Shown: one piece after another, positions 60,439 through 64,000 of the stretch
Position numbering within the stretch: the stretch's first letter is position 1
How the letters are laid out: the number at the start of each line of letters is the position of its first letter
Assembly (NCBI GenBank): GCA_035711845.1
Contig: DASTBU010000084.1
Coordinates: 1 to 64,000, forward strand
DNA: 64,000 bases
From: DASTBU01 sp035711845
Lineage (GTDB): Bacteria > Acidobacteriota > Vicinamibacteria > Vicinamibacterales > 2-12-FULL-66-21
Reading direction: 5' to 3'
Notes under the pieces: generated by a model
Database searches by the model: none
The model's input: the letters and a program-made list of their open reading frames with translations, nothing else
What the model was told of the DNA's origin: nothing
Translations under genes and position numbers: made by a program

Positions 60439-62195
60439 CGTTTCGCACGCGCCTGTTCGTCAGCTCCATCGCCGTGGCGGCCGTCACGCTGGCGGTGGCC
60501 ACGGCGCTCGTCTCCTGGTCGGTCCGCCGAACGCTCGACGAACGCATTGAGCGATCCCTGGTCAATGAGGCGCGCCTCGCGGCCGAAACGCTGTCGCACA
60601 GACGGCCCCCGGGGCCAGCGGAGCTCGATGAAGAGGCGGACGCCCTTGGCGCGCTGGTCTCCGCACGCATCACGTTCATCGCCGCGGACGGAACGGTCGT
60701 GGGCGACTCGGAGCTCGACGGCGAGGATCTGCGGGCGGTCGAGAACCACGCGGCGCGTCCGGAGGTCCAGCAGGCGCTCGGGACGGGCCTCGGCGTCGCC
60801 CGGCGCTACAGCACGACGATTTCGGCCGACCTCCTCTACGTGGCGGTGCCGGTGCGGAATTCAGAGTCGACGCTCTCCGTCGTGCGGCTCGCGCTGCCGC
60901 TGACAGAGGTTCGCGACCAGCTGGCGGCGGTCCGGCGCATCGCGCTCGTCGCGTTTGGCCTGGGGCTGCTGGCCGCAGCGGCGCTGGCGTGGGCTGTGTC
61001 GGTGGTGCTCAGTCGTCGTGTCCGCGCGATCGCTGGTGTCGCGGAACGGTATTCGCGGGGCGACCTGAGCCGGCCGGCGCGTGATTTCGGAAACGACGAG
61101 ATTGGTGCTGTCGCCCGTGCACTCGACGAGTCCGTCCGGGAGGTCGATCGACGCGCCGCACACCTGGCCTCGGACCAGGCGCGCATGCAGGCCATCCTGG
61201 CCGGCATGATCGAAGGCGTGGTGGTGGTCAACGAGCAGGGCCGGATTCAGCTCGTCAACGACGCCGCGCGCAGGATGCTCGGTATCCACGACGCGCCCGA
61301 GGGCCGGCATTATCTCGAGATCGTCCGAAACCCGGACATCGCGGCGCAGCTCGATGCGGCCCTGCGCGGCTCGACCACCGAGGGCCTCGAGCTGACGCTC
61401 CCGCGCGACCCCGACCTGACGATCACCGCCCGCAGCGCACCCGTCCTCTCGCCGGGCGCGAGCGGTGCGGTGCTGGTGCTGCACGACATCACCGAGCCCC
61501 GGCGCGCGGATCGGATCCGCCGCGATTTCGTCGCTAACGTCTCGCACGAGCTGCGAACGCCGCTGACGGCCGTGCGGGGATACGTCGAAGCGCTCGTCGA
61601 CAGTGGACCGGATCTGGCCGAAGGACGCCGCTTTCTCGACATCATCGGCCGGCACACGCTTCGGATGGAGCGGCTCGTCCGCGATCTGCTGCGGCTGGCC
61701 AGGCTCGACGCGCGCCAGGAACCCCTCGAGCCTGTCCCGTGCCTCGTCGAGTCGTTGTTCGCCGGAGTCGAAACGGAGCTCGCATCCACGATCGAGAAGC
61801 ATCGCCAGACGGTCGAACATCAGATTGCGCCTGACGCCACCTCGATCACCGGCGATCCGGCGAAGCTCCACGACGCACTGCGCAATCTGCTCGAGAACGC
61901 CACCAACTACTCGCCGGAGGACAGCCGAATCGTCATGGCGTCCGAACGCCGCGGCGATCGGGTCGCGCTCTCGGTCTCCGACGAAGGGCCCGGGATTCCA
62001 GAAGCCGACCTGCCGCGGGTGTTCGAGCGGTTCTACAGGGTGGACAAGGCCCGTTCCCGCGGCAGCCGCGATCCCGGCGGCACCGGCCTGGGCCTCGCCA
62101 TCGTACGGCATCTGGTGGAGTCGCACGGCGGCCGGACGACGGCGGCCAACCGGCCCAATGGCGGGGCGGTGTTTACGATCGAGTTGCCTGGGTGA
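60435..62195 (+). CDS. PhoR-like sensor histidine kinase
   Basis: A 586-residue membrane kinase. Two hydrophobic segments (about 6-28 and 165-190) flank a periplasmic sensor domain, followed by HAMP, a PAS domain (near 240-345, IEGVVVVNEQGRIQLVNDAA) and the transmitter. The phosphoacceptor is His371 in NVSHELRTPLTAV. The N-box DALRNLLENATNYS, the G1 box DEGPGI and the G2 box GTGLGLAIV are intact. The GTG start overlaps the regulator's stop as GTGA. Layout resembles PhoR rather than the short kinase at 15.3 kb. Confidence 0.9.
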   Translation: MTFRTRLFVSSIAVAAVTLAVATALVSWSVRRTLDERIERSLVNEARLAAETLSHRRPPGPAELDEEADALGALVSARITFIAADGTVVGDSELDGEDLRAVENHAARPEVQQALGTGLGVARRYSTTISADLLYVAVPVRNSESTLSVVRLALPLTEVRDQLAAVRRIALVAFGLGLLAAAALAWAVSVVLSRRVRAIAGVAERYSRGDLSRPARDFGNDEIGAVARALDESVREVDRRAAHLASDQARMQAILAGMIEGVVVVNEQGRIQLVNDAARRMLGIHDAPEGRHYLEIVRNPDIAAQLDAALRGSTTEGLELTLPRDPDLTITARSAPVLSPGASGAVLVLHDITEPRRADRIRRDFVANVSHELRTPLTAVRGYVEALVDSGPDLAEGRRFLDIIGRHTLRMERLVRDLLRLARLDARQEPLEPVPCLVESLFAGVETELASTIEKHRQTVEHQIAPDATSITGDPAKLHDALRNLLENATNYSPEDSRIVMASERRGDRVALSVSDEGPGIPEADLPRVFERFYRVDKARSRGSRDPGGTGLGLAIVRHLVESHGGRTTAANRPNGGAVFTIELPG

Positions 62196-62284
62196 GCTTG
62201 CAGCTTCGAGCTCAGAGCTTCCGGTTTGGCGCTCGGAGCTCACAGCTGGCAGCTGAAAGCTGGAAGCTGGAAGCTGGAAGCTGC
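62196..62284. repeat. AGCTGGAAGCTGG words between convergent stops
   Basis: Imperfect copies of AGCTGGAAGCTGG and related GAGCTCAGAGCTT words fill exactly the 89 bases between the stop codon of the kinase and the stop codon of the Pit permease. Many units are self-complementary around AGCT, so it could fold in either direction and act as a shared terminator. Same family as 13874-13953. Confidence 0.85.
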
Positions 62285-63298
62285 TTACGGCGCAATAGTC
62301 GCCGCCGTAATCACATACGTCAGCGCCGCGATCAGCGCAGCGGCGGGGATCGTGAGGATCCAGGCCCACACGATGCGGCCGGCAACCCCCCAGCGCACGG
62401 CTGACAGCCGTTTGATCGATCCCACGCCGATGATCGCGCCGGTGATGGTGTGCGTGGTGCTGACCGGCACGCCGAGATGCGTCGCCGTGAACAACGAGAT
62501 CGCGCCGGCGGTTTCCGCGGCGAAGCCGCCGACCGGCTGCAGCTTGGTGATCTTCGACCCCATCGTGTGAATGATGCGCCAGCCGCCCGACAGCGTGCCG
62601 AGCGCGATGGCCGCGTGCGCCGACAGCACGACCCACAACGGGATTGGAAGCTGCCCGTCGTCGAGGTTCAGATAGCCGCCGGCGACGAGGGCGCCGGCGA
62701 TGATCCCCATGGTTTTCTGCGCGTCGTTGCCTCCGTGCCCGAGGCTGTACGAGGCCGCCGACAGCAGCTGGAGCCGCCGGAACCAGTGATCGACCCTCCC
62801 GGGCGCCGTCCCCGAGAATATCCACAGGATGGCGACCATCAACGCAAATCCGAGCACCAGGCCGATGAGCGGCGCGAGGACGATGAAGATGAGCGTCTTC
62901 GTCCACCCGCTGGCGATGATCGCTCCCCACCCGGCCTTGGCCACGGCCGCGCCCGCATACCCCCCAATCAACGCATGCGACGAGCTCGTCGGGAGCCCGT
63001 AGTACCACGTGATCAGGTCCCAGACGATCGCCCCCACGAGCGCTGCGAAAATGACTGAGAAAGAGACGATCGAGATGTCGACGAGGCCGGCGCCGACGGT
63101 CTTGGCCACGGCGGTGCCGAACGTGAATGCGGCAACGAAATTGAAGAACGCGGCCCAGATGACGGCCTTGCCGGGCGTCAGCACCCGCGTCGACACGACG
63201 GTCGCGATCGAGTTCGCGGCGTCGTGGAAACCGTTGATGTAGTCGAAAATCAGCGCGACGAGAATCAGCGCGACGACGGCGAGGAAGTTGGCGTCCAT
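62285..63298 (-). CDS. pit: PiT-family inorganic phosphate permease
   Basis: A 337-residue membrane transporter. The N-terminal PiT repeat begins FDYINGFHDAANSIATVVST and the second has SYSLGHGGNDAQKTMGIIAG and VSTTHTITGAIIG. About ten helices. It moves phosphate with a cation at low affinity. The DUF47 protein gene ends 7 bases upstream, a standard PiT pairing. Start at ATG 63298; a longer frame reads into the DUF47 gene. Confidence 0.92.
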   Translation of the reverse strand: MDANFLAVVALILVALIFDYINGFHDAANSIATVVSTRVLTPGKAVIWAAFFNFVAAFTFGTAVAKTVGAGLVDISIVSFSVIFAALVGAIVWDLITWYYGLPTSSSHALIGGYAGAAVAKAGWGAIIASGWTKTLIFIVLAPLIGLVLGFALMVAILWIFSGTAPGRVDHWFRRLQLLSAASYSLGHGGNDAQKTMGIIAGALVAGGYLNLDDGQLPIPLWVVLSAHAAIALGTLSGGWRIIHTMGSKITKLQPVGGFAAETAGAISLFTATHLGVPVSTTHTITGAIIGVGSIKRLSAVRWGVAGRIVWAWILTIPAAALIAALTYVITAATIAP

Positions 63299-63305
63299 CC
63301 GGGCG

Positions 63306-63923
63306 TCAGGCGTGCTTGACCACGACACCTTCGAGGACATTCGCCACGTCCTCGCAGCGGTCCGTGGCGTCCTCCAGGAAGTCCAGGATCTCCTTCCACT
63401 TGATGATCGTAATCGGGTCGCGCTCTTCTTCGAAGAGGCGGCGCAGCGCGATCTGGTGGGCGCGGTCGGCTTCGTTCTCGAGCCGGTTGATTTCCACCGC
63501 GGGCTCGGCGACCCCCTGCCGGCGCTCGAGCGCCTGCAACGCGATCACCAGCTGGTCGGCCGACACACGCACCAGCCGCGCCAGCTCCCGCGCGTCCGCG
63601 CGCACGTGGTCGATCTGATACAGCCTGATGACTCCCGCCGACGCGTCAATCGCATCCATCACGTCGTCGAGCGAGCGTGCCAGCTCGTGGATGTCCTCTC
63701 TATCGAGCGGCGTCACAAACGTCCGGTGAAGGCGCTGGATGATCTCGTGGGTCAGGAAGTCGCACTTGTGCTCGATTTCCTTGATTTCATCCGCCTTGTC
63801 CCAGATCGGCCGGTCGGGCACCAGCATGTCGTCCAGCAATCCGGCGCCGATGCGGATCTGCCTGGCGAGCGCGACGAAGTCGTCGTAGAAACGTTCCTCG
63901 CGCGGTATCAGTCTGAATGCCAC
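63306..63923 (-). CDS. DUF47/PhoU-like PiT accessory protein
   Basis: A 205-residue all-helical protein of the DUF47/PitA-associated family. Typical segments are EIEHKCDFLTHEIIQRLHRT, PLDREDIHELARSLDDVMD and RCEDVANVLEGVVVKHA. It regulates or supports the phosphate permease. GTG start at 63923 with an AAGGGG-type site upstream. First gene of the pair, with a candidate promoter at 63947-63955. Confidence 0.92.
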   Translation of the reverse strand: MAFRLIPREERFYDDFVALARQIRIGAGLLDDMLVPDRPIWDKADEIKEIEHKCDFLTHEIIQRLHRTFVTPLDREDIHELARSLDDVMDAIDASAGVIRLYQIDHVRADARELARLVRVSADQLVIALQALERRQGVAEPAVEINRLENEADRAHQIALRRLFEEERDPITIIKWKEILDFLEDATDRCEDVANVLEGVVVKHA

Positions 63924-63946
63924 TCAAGGCCCCCCTTCGCCCGGGA

Positions 63947-63955
63947 ATCTTAGCA
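63947..63955 (-). promoter_or_regulatory. Extended -10 promoter (TGCTAAGAT) of the DUF47-pit operon
   Basis: On the minus strand TG-C-TAAGAT lies 23 bases before the GTG start at 63923, leaving room for a short leader and the purine-rich AAGGGG ribosome-binding site. No convincing -35 hexamer is seen. Confidence 0.5.
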
Positions 63956-63978
63956 GATCCACCGCAGATTTAACGGAA

Positions 63979-64000
63979 CCGTCATATTCCTGTTACATAC
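63979..64000 (+). promoter_or_regulatory. Pho box (PhoB operator)
   Basis: CCGTCAT-ATTC-CTGTTAC matches the PhoB consensus of two 7-base half-sites separated by 4 bases with one mismatch in each half (CTGTCAT-N4-CTGTCAC). It is oriented on the plus strand, reading out of the window, so it may serve a divergent gene beyond 64000 as well as, or instead of, the minus-strand DUF47-pit operon. Confidence 0.6.

Overview
This 64 kb window is GC-rich bacterial chromosome, densely packed and with no sign of prophage or plasmid. Gene content suggests a soil or sediment member of the Acidobacteriota, most likely the Vicinamibacteria side of the phylum. That placement is an inference from gene repertoire (acidobacterial-style ImuA/ImuB/DnaE2 cassette, exosortase-type exopolysaccharide ATPase, Tes-like radical SAM protein, word-like intergenic repeats), not from a marker gene. 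No rRNA or tRNA gene was found.

Layout. 0.1-6.6 kb: a minus-strand housekeeping run (phoH, ybeY, CorC-type protein, aspS, hisS, gamma carbonic anhydrase). 6.6-15 kb: secreted M20 amidohydrolase, moaA, HtrA-type protease, a Tes/MJ0619-like radical SAM protein, and the molybdenum-dependent methionine sulfoxide reductase pair msrQ/msrP. 15-22.6 kb: an exopolysaccharide control block with a degenerate histidine kinase, two sigma-54 activators (the second behind its own -24/-12 promoter), a degenerate GGDEF protein, a polysaccharide-locus ATPase and a UDP-N-acetyl-sugar dehydrogenase. 22.6-32.3 kb: esterase and SET-domain pair, DUF882 peptidase, paired radical SAM proteins with YajQ, phosphoesterase, and a lipoprotein/DUF4956/PLD operon. 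32.4-38.7 kb: the mutagenesis cassette imuA-imuB-dnaE2, riddled with repeat elements and led by a promoter/operator resembling an SOS box.

41.9-50.7 kb is the metabolic centrepiece: an unbroken minus-strand operon had-oah-dch-bcrC-bcrB-bcrA-bcrD-SDR-GNAT. It encodes the ATP-dependent (class I) benzoyl-CoA reductase and the three enzymes that take the dienoyl-CoA product through hydration, oxidation and ring opening. Almost every junction overlaps by a few bases. A MatC-type carboxylate carrier lies just upstream. No ferredoxin, 2-oxoacid:ferredoxin oxidoreductase or benzoate-CoA ligase is in the window, so the electron donor and entry step must be encoded elsewhere.

52-58.7 kb holds small accessory genes. 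59-64 kb is a phosphate block: a PhoB/PhoR-like two-component pair convergent with a Pit-type phosphate permease and its DUF47 partner, with a good Pho box at the window edge.

The most unusual feature is a set of degenerate, word-like repeats, several of them foldback (inverted). They sit hard against start and stop codons throughout the window, and in dnaE2 and imuB they are inserted in frame. DnaE2 also carries an embedded Cys4 zinc-ribbon not expected in this polymerase family.
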